NCBI GenBank assembly: GCA_963804595.1
Contig: CAWDQZ010000023.1
Span: forward strand, 16,127 to 80,126
Direction of reading: 5' to 3'
Origin: DASUPK01 sp963804595
Lineage (GTDB): Bacteria; Actinomycetota; Thermoleophilia; Solirubrobacterales; 70-9
Length of the DNA: 64,000 bases
Shown here: positions 42,762 to 50,818 of the stretch, in pieces
How positions within the stretch are numbered: position 1 is the first letter of the stretch
Layout of the letters: each line of letters opens with the position of its first letter
Program-made: the position numbers and the translations under genes
The notes under the pieces: model-generated
The model's input: the letters and a program-made list of their open reading frames with translations, nothing else
What the model was told of the DNA's origin: nothing
The model's database searches: none

Positions 42762-43996
42762 GCAGGGGAACCCGCGGTCGGAGTCTTTTGCTCGGCACCG
42801 GGCTGGGGTTGATGATTCTGCCGTCGGCTTTGACGTCTGCCCCAGACTGCCGAGATCACCCGCGCGAATAAAGGACCCGGGTCGGACAGCCGGAAGAGAG
42901 CATGTGCGGTACCCCGGCGGGGCCTGAGCACTGGTGCGACGTCCCTCAGCCCGCCGGACCTGAGCCGGCGCAACGCGTATCGGACGTCTGCATCCTCCCA
43001 CCGGTACCAGACACCCGCTCGTGCATCGCGGAGCTCCGAGACGACAGGGTCCTCCAACAGCGAATCGCACCAGATCGCCGGCAGCGAGGCCCCTGCGTGC
43101 ACCGCCAGCTCGAGGGATCCGTACACCCTTGGATTCAGGTCGATCAAGCCAAGATTGCCGTCGGGTCTCTCCATCAACTCGAGTTCGAAGATGCCCCGCC
43201 ATCCGAGGCGATCGAGAAACGTAGCCGCCGCCTCCCGCAGCTTGGCGGGCAGCGCCAGCGAGACCGAGCAGGAAACGTTCCCCGCTTCGGGGGGCCAGGT
43301 GCGCACGTAGCGGCTATAGGCCGCCGCCACGAGCCCCTGGTCTGTGATTACGCCGCCGAGAGAGTGAACGGGACCTCGGAGGCAACGCTGCACCAGTACT
43401 GGCATGCCGAAATCCTCAGTCGCTGCCGCCAGCTCGCTCTCGCTGCTAACCCGCCGGCTGCTGCGCTCACGCAGCCCCATCCCCTCAGGCCGCGCCGACA
43501 TATGCGGCTTCACCAGCAGCGGAAAGCCGATCTCATTCGCCGCCTCGCGCGTCTCATCGAAAGTGCGGCAGACCTCCGTGCGCGGCGCTGCGAGGAGAGT
43601 CGCTCCGGAACCTTCGAGGGCCGCAATCTTGGAGAGACACCGAAGGACCGCCTCCTGCCCGGGCAGGCCGATGGTGACCAGTTGCGAGAGGCGATCGCGA
43701 TCCTCGGAAATCGCGAGCAGGGCAGCATCGCTCGCGGGCAGCAGTAGGTCGTATCGCCGACGGGCCAGAAGCTCGCTGAGCGAGTCCGCGAAGGCGGCTC
43801 TGTCAGCTCGCGGGTCGGGTGCCCATAGCCGCCGCGAGCAAGACCGCGACCAATGCACCGCGGCAGGGCCCCCAAACGCAACGGAGTCGACCGCGTATCC
43901 AGTCGAGCGAAGCGCGCGGCACGCTGCGAGAGCAGCCCGCTCCTCCCCATCCGTGATCAGGACGCGCCGACGCAGGCTGTCGGTCGGCTTGGTCAT
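42758..43996 (-). CDS. ATP-grasp ligase
   Basis: 412 residues. N-terminal Rossmann-like domain (RVLITDGEERAALAACRAL), then the ATP-grasp core: GFPLLVKPHMSARPEG (ATP-binding Lys), MPVLVQRCLRGPVHSLGG and the Mg-binding IFELELMERPDGNLGLIDLNPRVYGS portion. Such ligases join a carboxylate to an amine or thiol via acyl phosphate. The C-terminus is long and basic. First gene of a likely three-gene operon (ATP-grasp, flavoprotein, methyltransferase) that ends near a tRNA remnant. Confidence 0.83.
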   Translation of the reverse strand: MTKPTDSLRRRVLITDGEERAALAACRALRSTGYAVDSVAFGGPAAVHWSRSCSRRLWAPDPRADRAAFADSLSELLARRRYDLLLPASDAALLAISEDRDRLSQLVTIGLPGQEAVLRCLSKIAALEGSGATLLAAPRTEVCRTFDETREAANEIGFPLLVKPHMSARPEGMGLRERSSRRVSSESELAAATEDFGMPVLVQRCLRGPVHSLGGVITDQGLVAAAYSRYVRTWPPEAGNVSCSVSLALPAKLREAAATFLDRLGWRGIFELELMERPDGNLGLIDLNPRVYGSLELAVHAGASLPAIWCDSLLEDPVVSELRDARAGVWYRWEDADVRYALRRLRSGGLRDVAPVLRPRRGTAHALFRLSDPGPLFARVISAVWGRRQSRRQNHQPQPGAEQKTPTAGSPA

Positions 43997-44058
43997 CCGG
44001 TGCCCACTCTAGCCTCGCTTTCCCGCCCGAGCTACCCCACGATTTACGGGGCTTTCGA

Positions 44059-44088
44059 TGGGCCGGGCGGGACTCGAACCTGCGACCA
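44059..44088 (-). other. tRNA 3'-end remnant (T-arm and acceptor strand), probable attachment-site scar
   Basis: On the minus strand the sequence reads TGGTCGCAGG-TTCGAGT-CCCGC-CCGGCCCA. This is a TpsiC arm with the invariant TTCGA loop, the 3' acceptor strand and a discriminator A, without encoded CCA. Upstream, the anticodon and D-arm cannot be folded, so the gene is not intact. Displaced tRNA 3' ends of this size are typical of integrative elements. No integrase lies in the window. Confidence 0.6.
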
Positions 44089-44236
44089 CGGGGAAGCGTC
44101 GAAAATCTAGAGGCAGCAGGTGCTCTCGACAGGTGGCCTCGCGCTCCTACTTTGCGCAAGCGGCGCACCAGCGGAAAGAAACGCTCCTTTCTATGCGAAG
44201 CGCCGCTTCTCGTCCAAAGCGACTGTGACCTGGACG

Positions 44237-44809
44237 CTAATTGGCGCGCCGCAGGGACACCGCGAGGCCGGCGAGCGCGATCCCGACCATGCCCCCGGCA
44301 GTGCCGAAGAGGATGTCTATCGCCGAGTCGCGCCACCCCGGCTCCAGGGCCGTGTCGAACAGTCGATCGCCGAGGTATTCGCCGAGCTCCCAGACGAGGG
44401 TGAGGACGATCACCACCGTGAGCGCCGCCAGCGCCACCGAGGGCCAGCCGCCGATCCGACGACGCAGCGCCTCAACGAGGGTCCACCCCACGAGGCTGCC
44501 GCCAACTGCGTGCGCGAACGCGCTCGTCTTCCACGAGTTGGCGGAGGGATGGATCCACAGCATCAAGAGGACGACCATGAACCCGAAGGCGACGGGTAGC
44601 AGCACCCTCCCCGGCACGCCGACGATCCCTGCGGCGATGAGCCCGGCGAGACACATCGCGCTCATGATCGTCGCGCCGCCGTTGTCCTCGTAGACGAAGC
44701 TGACCGCCGGCAAGGCGACGAGGGCTAGCGCAATCGCGAATGCGAGATCGAAGCGAGGGCGCGGGGTGTCCACGGCCAAGAGCGTAGGCCTCACACGTCG
44801 AGGTTGCAC
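44237..44809 (-). CDS. membrane protein of unknown function
   Basis: 190 residues with about six hydrophobic helices. WELGEYLGDRLFDTALEPGWRDSAIDILFG resembles the conserved WExxE...DxxxD motif of VanZ-like/DUF2238-type proteins. The gene starts with GTG at 44809, or a later GTG; none has a good ribosome site. No neighbour suggests a role. Confidence 0.68.
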   Translation of the reverse strand: MQPRRVRPTLLAVDTPRPRFDLAFAIALALVALPAVSFVYEDNGGATIMSAMCLAGLIAAGIVGVPGRVLLPVAFGFMVVLLMLWIHPSANSWKTSAFAHAVGGSLVGWTLVEALRRRIGGWPSVALAALTVVIVLTLVWELGEYLGDRLFDTALEPGWRDSAIDILFGTAGGMVGIALAGLAVSLRRAN

Positions 44810-44829
44810 GATATGCGCCGGTTAGCACT

Positions 44830-44851
44830 GCCGCTTTCCATGCAAAGCGGC
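44830..44851 (-). terminator. hairpin downstream of the TadE-like gene
   Basis: GCCGCTTT and AAAGCGGC are perfect 8-base arms around CCATGC. It lies 18 bases after the stop of the minus-strand gene at 44869-45519 and before the next. No T-run follows, so this is a probable but atypical terminator. Confidence 0.5.
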
Positions 44852-44868
44852 TATCTCGCGTCGCAGCT

Positions 44869-45519
44869 CTAACCGAAGGCGCGACCGCTCGGTCGTGAGA
44901 CGATCGACCAGCGCCAGGGAGGTACCTCGCCCGGCGGGAACAGGTAGTGGTCGCGACCCGCGAGCGTCTCCAAGGGAACCAGCGCCGGGTCGTCCTCGAG
45001 ATTCAGCCGCACCCTCGCGGCCGCGGCGATCTCAGCCGGCCCGGCGATGCGCACGATCCGGTCCCAATCAAGGCCGGGGCGATAGAGCCAGTAGGTCAGG
45101 CTCACAGGACCGCCCGCGGATCGGGCCTCCTCGATCGAGACGAACTCGGTGACGCGGCGTCCCGACGCTGTTAGGCCACGGCCCGGGCCGGGTGCGGCAC
45201 AGCTGGCCCGCCGGCAGTAGCGGAAATCGACCGGCAGCTCGCCCGCGACGGCGATCGGCGCCGGCGCCAGGTATCGGGCGAGCTTGCCGAGCGGGAAGCC
45301 ATAGGCGAGGGCGAGCGGGTTGCGGCCGCATGGCACCGGATAGCGCGGCGGGCAGGCGATCCGTCGGGCGAGCATTTCGCCGAGCTCTCGGTCGCCGCGG
45401 GTCGGTGGAGAGGCGACGAGCGCCGCGACCGCCACGAGGAGCAGGAGGCCGATCACCCCGGCGAGGGACAGATACTCCACCGAGGCCGCCCCCGTGCGCT
45501 TGGTTCTCCGGTTCGACAC
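44869..45519 (-). CDS. TadE/prepilin-like exported protein
   Basis: 216 residues. The N-terminus RTKRTGAASVEYLSLAGVIGLLLLVAVAAL is a class III (TadE/Flp-type) signal with Glu 5 residues after the Gly-Ala cleavage area, followed by a hydrophobic helix. The rest has several Cys (CPPRYPVPC, YCRRASC) likely to form disulfides. GTG start. No Tad machinery is encoded nearby, so it may use machinery elsewhere or be a stand-alone pseudopilin. Confidence 0.65.
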   Translation of the reverse strand: MSNRRTKRTGAASVEYLSLAGVIGLLLLVAVAALVASPPTRGDRELGEMLARRIACPPRYPVPCGRNPLALAYGFPLGKLARYLAPAPIAVAGELPVDFRYCRRASCAAPGPGRGLTASGRRVTEFVSIEEARSAGGPVSLTYWLYRPGLDWDRIVRIAGPAEIAAAARVRLNLEDDPALVPLETLAGRDHYLFPPGEVPPWRWSIVSRPSGRAFG

Positions 45520-45608
45520 CGGGGCACGCTCTCCGACCAGATTGTGAGCGAGGCGCGCGCTTCGTCACCAATCGGAAGCGGATGTCGAGCGCGGTCTATG
45601 ATCGACGC

Positions 45609-45878
45609 ATGGAAGGCTTTGGCGGACTCTTCGGCGACCCGGAAGAGATGCGGCGTCGCATGGAGGAGCTTCAGGAGCAGATGGCCGGCGCCCAGAAGGT
45701 GGCGTGGGCGGACAACGCGATCAAGCTCGCGGTCGAGATGACCGTCGCCGCGATCAGCTCGCTCGAGCTGAGCGGCTCCAGCGATGAGCAGGCCGTACAG
45801 GTGCGCGACGCGATTCGGATCGTGTTCCCCGAGGCGGTCACGCTGGTGAGGGAGGCCCGGGAGGGCCTTCAGGACTAG
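45609..45878 (+). CDS. small helical protein of unknown function
   Basis: 89 residues, no signal. GFGGLFGDPEEMRRRMEELQEQ starts with an acid-rich coil; the remainder is helical (AIKLAVEMTVAAISSLEL, RDAIRIVFPEAVTLVREARE). Only the first part resembles YbaB-type proteins; I would not assign it. The downstream SDR gene begins 14 bases later and may be in the same operon. Confidence 0.6.
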   Translation: MEGFGGLFGDPEEMRRRMEELQEQMAGAQKVAWADNAIKLAVEMTVAAISSLELSGSSDEQAVQVRDAIRIVFPEAVTLVREAREGLQD

Positions 45879-45892
45879 CTCCCGCCGGTCCA

Positions 45893-46696
45893 GTGGGCCT
45901 GCCGGAACCCTCGGTCAGCAACACGGCGCTGGTCACCGGCGCCTCGTCGGGCATCGGCGCCGCGATTGCGGGCGAGCTGGCCGGGCGCGGTTTCTCGCTC
46001 ATCCTGGTGGCGAGGCGGGGGGAGCGGCTTCGCAGCCTGGCGACCGAGCTCTCTGCCGAGCACGACGTTGAGGCCGAGGTGATCACCTGCGACCTCGGTC
46101 AGGAAGCGGAGCGGGACCGCCTCCAGGCGGAGATCGGCGGCTACGGCCGGTCGGTCGAAGTACTGGTCAACAACGCCGGCTTCGGGCACCAGGTGGACTT
46201 CGCGAGGAGCCCTCGCGAGCGCATGGTGGACATGGTCCGCCTGAACGTCGAGGCGGTGGTCGACCTGACCAGCCGCTTCCTCACCCCGATGGTGGAGCGG
46301 GGCCGGGGAAGCGTCATCAACGTCGCCTCGCTCGGCGCCTTCCAGCCGTTGCCCGGCTCCGCCGTCTACGGAGCGAGCAAGGCCTTCGTCCTCTCGTTCA
46401 GCGAGGCCATCCGCACCGAGCTTCGCGGCTCGGGCGTGACCGTCACCGCGGTCTGCCCTGGCCCGGTGCGCACCGAGTTCATGGCGGTCGCGGAGGTACC
46501 GGGTGTCGAGGACCGCACCCCGGGGGTCGTCTGGATGTCGCCGGAGGACATTGCCAAACAGGCTGTCGACGGAACGGCTCACGACAAGAGAGTCGTCGTG
46601 CCCGGCCTGCTGAACCGCGCCGGCGCGCTGGCCGGCCAGCACAGTCCCAGGGCCGTGGCCCTGCCGCTGATCAGCCGGATCTGGCGAAACCTCTAG
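45893..46696 (+). CDS. short-chain dehydrogenase/reductase
   Basis: 267 residues. TGASSGIGAAIA (NADPH motif), NNAGFG, the active-site Ser in NVASLGAF and the YGASK catalytic pair mark a classical SDR of the SDR-a type; the C-terminal end WRNL and PGPVRTEFM are standard. NADP preference is likely from ARRGER. GTG start. Followed after 7 bases by an alpha/beta-hydrolase-like gene. Substrate unknown. Confidence 0.9.
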   Translation: MGLPEPSVSNTALVTGASSGIGAAIAGELAGRGFSLILVARRGERLRSLATELSAEHDVEAEVITCDLGQEAERDRLQAEIGGYGRSVEVLVNNAGFGHQVDFARSPRERMVDMVRLNVEAVVDLTSRFLTPMVERGRGSVINVASLGAFQPLPGSAVYGASKAFVLSFSEAIRTELRGSGVTVTAVCPGPVRTEFMAVAEVPGVEDRTPGVVWMSPEDIAKQAVDGTAHDKRVVVPGLLNRAGALAGQHSPRAVALPLISRIWRNL

Positions 46697-46703
46697 GGCC
46701 CGC

Positions 46704-47495
46704 ATGCCGACCCTGGAGGCCCGTGGTGTCGAACTGGCCTGGAGCGAGCGAGGTGAGGGCCAGCCGGTGTTGCTGGTGCATGAGACCGCCGGGAACGGCA
46801 GGGCCTGGGAGGCGGTCGCCGAGGGGCTGGCGGGCAATGCGCGGGCGATCAGCTATGACCGCCGCGGGTGGGGCGCCTCCAGCGCTCCCGAGGGGTACCG
46901 ACGGACGACGGTGGAGGAGCAGAGCGAGGACGCCGCCGCTCTGCTCGAGTCCGCGGGCGCGGCGCCTGCGCTGATCGCCGGGGCGGGCGTCGGTGCGATG
47001 GTCGCGCTCGACCTGCTGCTCCGCCGCCCCGACCTGGTCACCGGGACCCTCCTGGTCGAGCCGCCGGTCCTGCAGATGCTTCCGCTGGCCACCGAGGCGC
47101 TCTCCGAGGACCGCCGTAGGCTCGAGCTGGCTGCCGGCACGGGCGAGAGCGTGATCGAGCTCTATCTCTCGGGTGGATTGCCGGTCCTGGGCGCGGAGGT
47201 GGTCCGCCTTCCGGACGAGCTCACCGCCGCCGCGAGGGAGCGACCCGCGAGCGTCGTCGCCGAGATGGGAATCGCCACGGGATGGCGTGCGCAGCTGCCG
47301 AGCCTGGCCGCGGCGGAGGGTCCCTCCCTGGTCGTCACGGCCGCCTCGACACCGCCGCTCGTGCGCGAGGCGTCGGCCGTCCTGGCGGACAGGCTCGCCG
47401 GTGCCGATCCCCGAGAGCTCGACTCCGGCCCGGCTCCGCCGCACATCGGCGCGCCCGACGAGGTCGCTGCGCTGGCGCGCGAGCTCATTCGGTAG
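46704..47495 (+). CDS. alpha/beta-hydrolase-fold protein lacking the nucleophile Ser
   Basis: 263 residues of the epoxide hydrolase-like fold: LLVHETAGNGRAW (oxyanion region), RAISYDRRGWGASSAP, and PPHIGAPDEVAAL (base-like His). The nucleophile elbow reads IAGAGVGAMVA instead of GxSxG, with Gly at the nucleophile position. The enzyme is therefore probably non-hydrolytic: either a pseudoenzyme, a binding protein or an unusual chemistry. It follows an SDR gene by 7 bases. Confidence 0.8.
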   Translation: MPTLEARGVELAWSERGEGQPVLLVHETAGNGRAWEAVAEGLAGNARAISYDRRGWGASSAPEGYRRTTVEEQSEDAAALLESAGAAPALIAGAGVGAMVALDLLLRRPDLVTGTLLVEPPVLQMLPLATEALSEDRRRLELAAGTGESVIELYLSGGLPVLGAEVVRLPDELTAAARERPASVVAEMGIATGWRAQLPSLAAAEGPSLVVTAASTPPLVREASAVLADRLAGADPRELDSGPAPPHIGAPDEVAALARELIR

Positions 47496-48165
47496 AGGGA
47501 AGCCGCTCGGCCTGAATCTCGATCACGCCGCCGCGGCGAGCCACCACCGCGCCGGACTCGAGGACGACGGCGATGAAGGCCGTGGGGATCGCCGCGAGGA
47601 CCGTGACCACCGCGTCCGTCCAGAACGCGGCCTCGCTGCGCCCGGTGCCCGGGCGCAGCCGGCCCGATGCGGTCTCGGAGGCGAAGTCGCGGTGGAAGGT
47701 GAGCAGGTTGAGGAGCGTCTGCCACATCGATGCCATTCCGGATCCGGCGAGGTGACGGATCCGCCGAATGCGCAGCCCTCGGCGGGCGAGGAGCAGGGAA
47801 GCGGCCCTCGGAGTCGGCTCGATGCCGTGGCCACCGGGACGGAGGGCGGCCCAGTTCTCCGCCCCGAGCCAGGTCTGAAGGCTCGCAGCGTTGGCCGCGC
47901 GGAAGGCGATCACGTCGTCGCGCTGCTGGGCGTCGGAGAGCAGCCGCTCCGCCGCTGCATCCGGCGTCGGAATCTGGCCGCGGACCAGGACCAGGCCGCA
48001 GTTCTCGCAGCGATCGATGACCTGGTCCTCGCGACTTCCATATCCGTAGGTCTCGATCCAGACGAAGAGCGGCTCGCCGCAGGCGGGACAGCGCGGGGTC
48101 TCAGGGCTGGCCGCCTGCTCGAGGCTGACGGCTCGCCGCCGCCGGGTTCCGAGTCCGATCGCCAC
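47485..48165 (-). CDS. zinc-ribbon protein with C-terminal membrane segment
   Basis: 226 residues. CPACGEPLF and DRCENCGLVLV form a zinc ribbon (about 26-60), followed by a helical middle part (AAASLQTWLGAENWAALRP, RGLRIRRIRHLAGSGM, MWQTLLNLLTFHRDFA) that resembles the C-terminal part of some methyltransferase-like proteins. A hydrophobic helix (VVTVLAAIPTAFIAVVLES) follows near 185. Function unknown. Overlaps the end of the convergent hydrolase-like gene by 11 bases. Confidence 0.65.
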   Translation of the reverse strand: MAIGLGTRRRRAVSLEQAASPETPRCPACGEPLFVWIETYGYGSREDQVIDRCENCGLVLVRGQIPTPDAAAERLLSDAQQRDDVIAFRAANAASLQTWLGAENWAALRPGGHGIEPTPRAASLLLARRGLRIRRIRHLAGSGMASMWQTLLNLLTFHRDFASETASGRLRPGTGRSEAAFWTDAVVTVLAAIPTAFIAVVLESGAVVARRGGVIEIQAERLPSTE

Positions 48166-48171
48166 CGAGGC

Positions 48172-49311
48172 TCAGGCCTCTACGGGAAGCGTCGATTCGA
48201 TCCCCTCGACGTTCCAGCGCACGTCGAAGCGGCCGAGGCCCTCCAGGAACTCCTTCGGGTCAAACGCCTGCGAGGGCGCCAGGGCCCCGCGAGCGTCGAA
48301 GCCCCGCCCTGCGGCGATCCTCGCCCCCTGTGAGATCGCCGCGGCGGTCAGCCCGTAGACGTCCCTGCAGGTGATCACGCCCCGGCGCTCGACCTCGCCG
48401 CGCTTCGCCTCGCAGACGATCATGCAACGCATCCGCTCGCGCTGGGCGGCCGTCGGCCCCTCGGGTAGACGAGAGATCCCCGCCTGAGCGACCCGTTTGA
48501 GCGGCGTCCTCATCGCGAGCCCTGCCGGGCGTGCCAAGAGGGCGAAGAGCGGCGCGAGCCTCTCGCTGGCGAACGCCGACGCGTTGATGGTCGTGCGGAC
48601 GTTGCTGGTGGGGATGTGGCGCGGGACGGTGATCTGCTCGCCGGCGGGGTAGCGGATCATTCCCCGGCGGCCGAACGGTGCCGGGAACTCGTAGGACCCG
48701 CGGTTGACCCGGGCGTCTGCCCGCTGCCATATCCCGTCGCGCCATTCGATGCCTGGGTCGCTGAGGATCTCGAGGGTGGTGCGAGCCGTTCCGCGGCTGG
48801 GAATGAAGCCCTGCCAGCAGTAGTGCAACGAGACGTCGTCCAACTCGGCCATGCCCTCCGCCGTGAGCGAGGCGATCATGTCGCCGGGCACGTAGTCGAA
48901 GCCCATCGCGGGGATCACCGCGACCTCGGCTTCCGAAGCGCCCGGCCCATAGCGCTCGAAGGCGAGCTTCATGTAGGGCTGCTCGCCTGTTGTGTCCAGG
49001 TAGTGGGTTCGCGTCTGCACCGCTGCGGCGAGCACGGGCTCGCCGTAGTGGACGAAGGGGCCTGCGCAGTCGACCACGACGGCGCAATCGGCGAGCAGCG
49101 TCCGGAGGGAGGTTGGATCGTCGAGCGTCGCCTCCCTGACGCCGACCTCGCCCTCGGTCTCGGACGCGAGGACGTCGAGCCTGCGCCGGTTCCGGCCCGA
49201 GATCACCAGATCCGCGCCCGCAGCCGCGAGCTCGGCGGTGACGAGCCGGCCGGTGTATCCGGTGGCCCCGTACACGGCGATCGGCCCTTGCTGCCCTGAG
49301 GGAAGCGCCAT
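48172..49311 (-). CDS. saccharopine dehydrogenase-like NAD(P)-binding protein
   Basis: 379 residues from the ATG at 49311. IAVYGATGYTGRLVTAEL is the dinucleotide motif, VVDCAGPFVHYGEPVLAAA and MGFDYVPGDMIASLTAE fit the trans-acting enoyl-reductase-like branch of saccharopine dehydrogenase-like proteins. Such proteins reduce double bonds or modify lipids in mycobacteria. It lies 25 bases from the TTG of the divergent membrane protein gene and 6 bases upstream of the zinc-ribbon gene, likely one operon. Confidence 0.82.
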   Translation of the reverse strand: MALPSGQQGPIAVYGATGYTGRLVTAELAAAGADLVISGRNRRRLDVLASETEGEVGVREATLDDPTSLRTLLADCAVVVDCAGPFVHYGEPVLAAAVQTRTHYLDTTGEQPYMKLAFERYGPGASEAEVAVIPAMGFDYVPGDMIASLTAEGMAELDDVSLHYCWQGFIPSRGTARTTLEILSDPGIEWRDGIWQRADARVNRGSYEFPAPFGRRGMIRYPAGEQITVPRHIPTSNVRTTINASAFASERLAPLFALLARPAGLAMRTPLKRVAQAGISRLPEGPTAAQRERMRCMIVCEAKRGEVERRGVITCRDVYGLTAAAISQGARIAAGRGFDARGALAPSQAFDPKEFLEGLGRFDVRWNVEGIESTLPVEA

Positions 49312-49336
49312 CGCGGCCAAGATACAGTCCCGCTGG

Positions 49337-50431
49337 TTGGAGGCCTCGACCCCCGAGAGCTCGCTGCCGAGCAAGCAGGAGCTGCTCGCCTTTCAGGCGC
49401 GCTGGATGCGGCCCGCCGGCATCTGCGCGATCCTCGGGGCGCTCGTCATCGCCGTATCTCTCCCCCTGCAGCCGTCCACCGGGGGCGACAACGACGCCGA
49501 GCGGCTCACCAAGTTCCACGATCAGTCGACCCAACTGATCGTCGGTCAGGGGATCCTGATCGGAGTCGCGATCCTGCTCTTCATCCCGCTGCTCTACGTG
49601 CTGATCAAGGCTGCGCAGGGCAGGACCGATCGCATCCGTCGGGGCATGGTCGCATTGGCCTTCGTCGGGCCAATCCTCTTCGCGGTCTCCGGGTTCCTCG
49701 TGGCGAAGGGACTCAGCGACACAGCGGACAAGTTCGTCAGCCAGGCGCCCGCAAAGGAGAGGCAGGCGCGTCAGCAGGCGACCGCCGCACAGGCACAGGG
49801 CACCGCCGGGCAGGCGACCACGACGACGCAGTCGACGTCCACGTCTGGAACGACGAGCACGTCGGGCACGACCTCCACCTCGGGCACGACCTCCATCCAG
49901 CCGACGACCACCACGCCGCGGACCCCCGAGCAGGCGGCCGCCAAGGCAAGGCTCGATCTCGCCAGCAACCTGATCGATGACTCCGGCCTGCTGAAGGCGG
50001 GGTCGCTGCTGCGGTTCGTCGGCCTGCTCTCGCTGGTCTTCGCCCTGATCTACATCCCGCTCTGGGCGATGCGAACCGGCCTGCTCACCCGGTTCTGGGC
50101 ATTCCTGGGACTGGCGCTCGGCGTGTCGCTGTTACTGGTCCCGGTGGGGATCTTCGGTCTCGTTCTCTGGTTCGCGGCGGTCGGGCTCATGCTGGCCCGC
50201 TGGTGGCCGACTCCGCTGCCGCCGGCCTGGGACGAGGGGATTGCGATCCCGTGGCCGAGCCGCGGCGAGGACCTCGGCCCGCCGCCCGAGCGCAGAGCCG
50301 GGGAGACGATCGAGGGCAGCGGCCGCGAGGTCTCGGAACAGTCTCTGCCCGAGAACGGCGCCGGCGCGCCGTCAGCCGAGCCCGAGGAGACGCAGGGTCA
50401 GCGCAGGAAAAAGCGCAAGCGGCGCAAGTAG
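49337..50431 (+). CDS. membrane protein with Thr/Ser-rich exterior loop
   Basis: 364 residues from TTG at 49337. Four or five hydrophobic helices: ICAILGALVIAVSLPL, QLIVGQGILIGVAILLFIPLLY, GMVALAFVGPILFAVSGFL, and a late pair (LLRFVGLLSLVFALIYIPLW, FLGLALGVSLLLVPVGIFGLVL). Between the third and fourth there is a Thr/Ser-rich loop with repeats (see the repeat entry). A cytoplasmic Pro/Glu-rich tail ends in RRKKRKRRK. No family recognised. Confidence 0.75.
   Translation: MEASTPESSLPSKQELLAFQARWMRPAGICAILGALVIAVSLPLQPSTGGDNDAERLTKFHDQSTQLIVGQGILIGVAILLFIPLLYVLIKAAQGRTDRIRRGMVALAFVGPILFAVSGFLVAKGLSDTADKFVSQAPAKERQARQQATAAQAQGTAGQATTTTQSTSTSGTTSTSGTTSTSGTTSIQPTTTTPRTPEQAAAKARLDLASNLIDDSGLLKAGSLLRFVGLLSLVFALIYIPLWAMRTGLLTRFWAFLGLALGVSLLLVPVGIFGLVLWFAAVGLMLARWWPTPLPPAWDEGIAIPWPSRGEDLGPPPERRAGETIEGSGREVSEQSLPENGAGAPSAEPEETQGQRRKKRKRRK
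49838..49891 (+). repeat. three 18-base in-frame repeats encoding (STSGTT)
   Basis: Units of 18 bases each encode Ser-Thr-Ser-Gly-Thr-Thr, in an extracytoplasmic linker of the membrane protein. The second and third are nearly identical at the DNA level. They are typical of an unstructured, possibly glycosylated linker and liable to length change by slippage. Confidence 0.75.
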
Positions 50432-50432
50432 G

Positions 50433-50792
50433 TCAAGACTTGGGCGGCGGGGGCGCCGCCATCAGCTCCACCCGGTGACCGCCGGGGGCGATGGCGAAGG
50501 CGCGGTCGGCGCCCCACAGCTGGCGCGTGTCCTCGACCTGGAAGCCGGCGTCCCGGAGCCGCAGCTTGGCCTCCGCGTGGTCCGGTGCCACCACCGCCGC
50601 GTGTCCGAGCGCCGGGGCGGTGTGGGCCTCGGTGAGGATCAGGTGGATCTGGGTGGCGTCGCATTCCAGCCAACGGACCGAGTCCCCGAGGACGTCGGCG
50701 GCCGGGACCTCCTCGAAGCCGAGCAGTCCCCAGAACTCGACCGAGCGGTCGGCCTGATCGGGCGGGATCTCCAGTGAGACGTGGTGGAGCAC
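50433..50792 (-). CDS. VOC (glyoxalase/bleomycin-resistance) family protein
   Basis: 119 residues, beta-alpha-beta-beta-beta repeats: LHHVSLEIPPDQADRSVEFW (first metal His) and a C-terminal PGGHRVELMA with a metal Glu. Members bind a metal and small molecules: isomerases, dioxygenases or resistance proteins. GTG start. 1 base past the convergent membrane protein gene; no operon partner. Substrate unknown. Confidence 0.85.
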   Translation of the reverse strand: MLHHVSLEIPPDQADRSVEFWGLLGFEEVPAADVLGDSVRWLECDATQIHLILTEAHTAPALGHAAVVAPDHAEAKLRLRDAGFQVEDTRQLWGADRAFAIAPGGHRVELMAAPPPPKS

Positions 50793-50818
50793 GCCGCCAG
50801 GATTTCAGACTGTGGACC

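Noticed and set aside
43997..44236. Complete tRNA gene or tmRNA on the minus strand
   Set aside because: Only the T-arm and the 3' acceptor strand can be folded. There is no anticodon arm, D-arm or 5' acceptor partner upstream, and the acceptor strand does not fit tmRNA.
49838..49891. CRISPR-like short repeat
   Set aside because: The three 18-base units are contiguous and in frame inside a membrane protein gene, encoding a Ser/Thr-rich linker.
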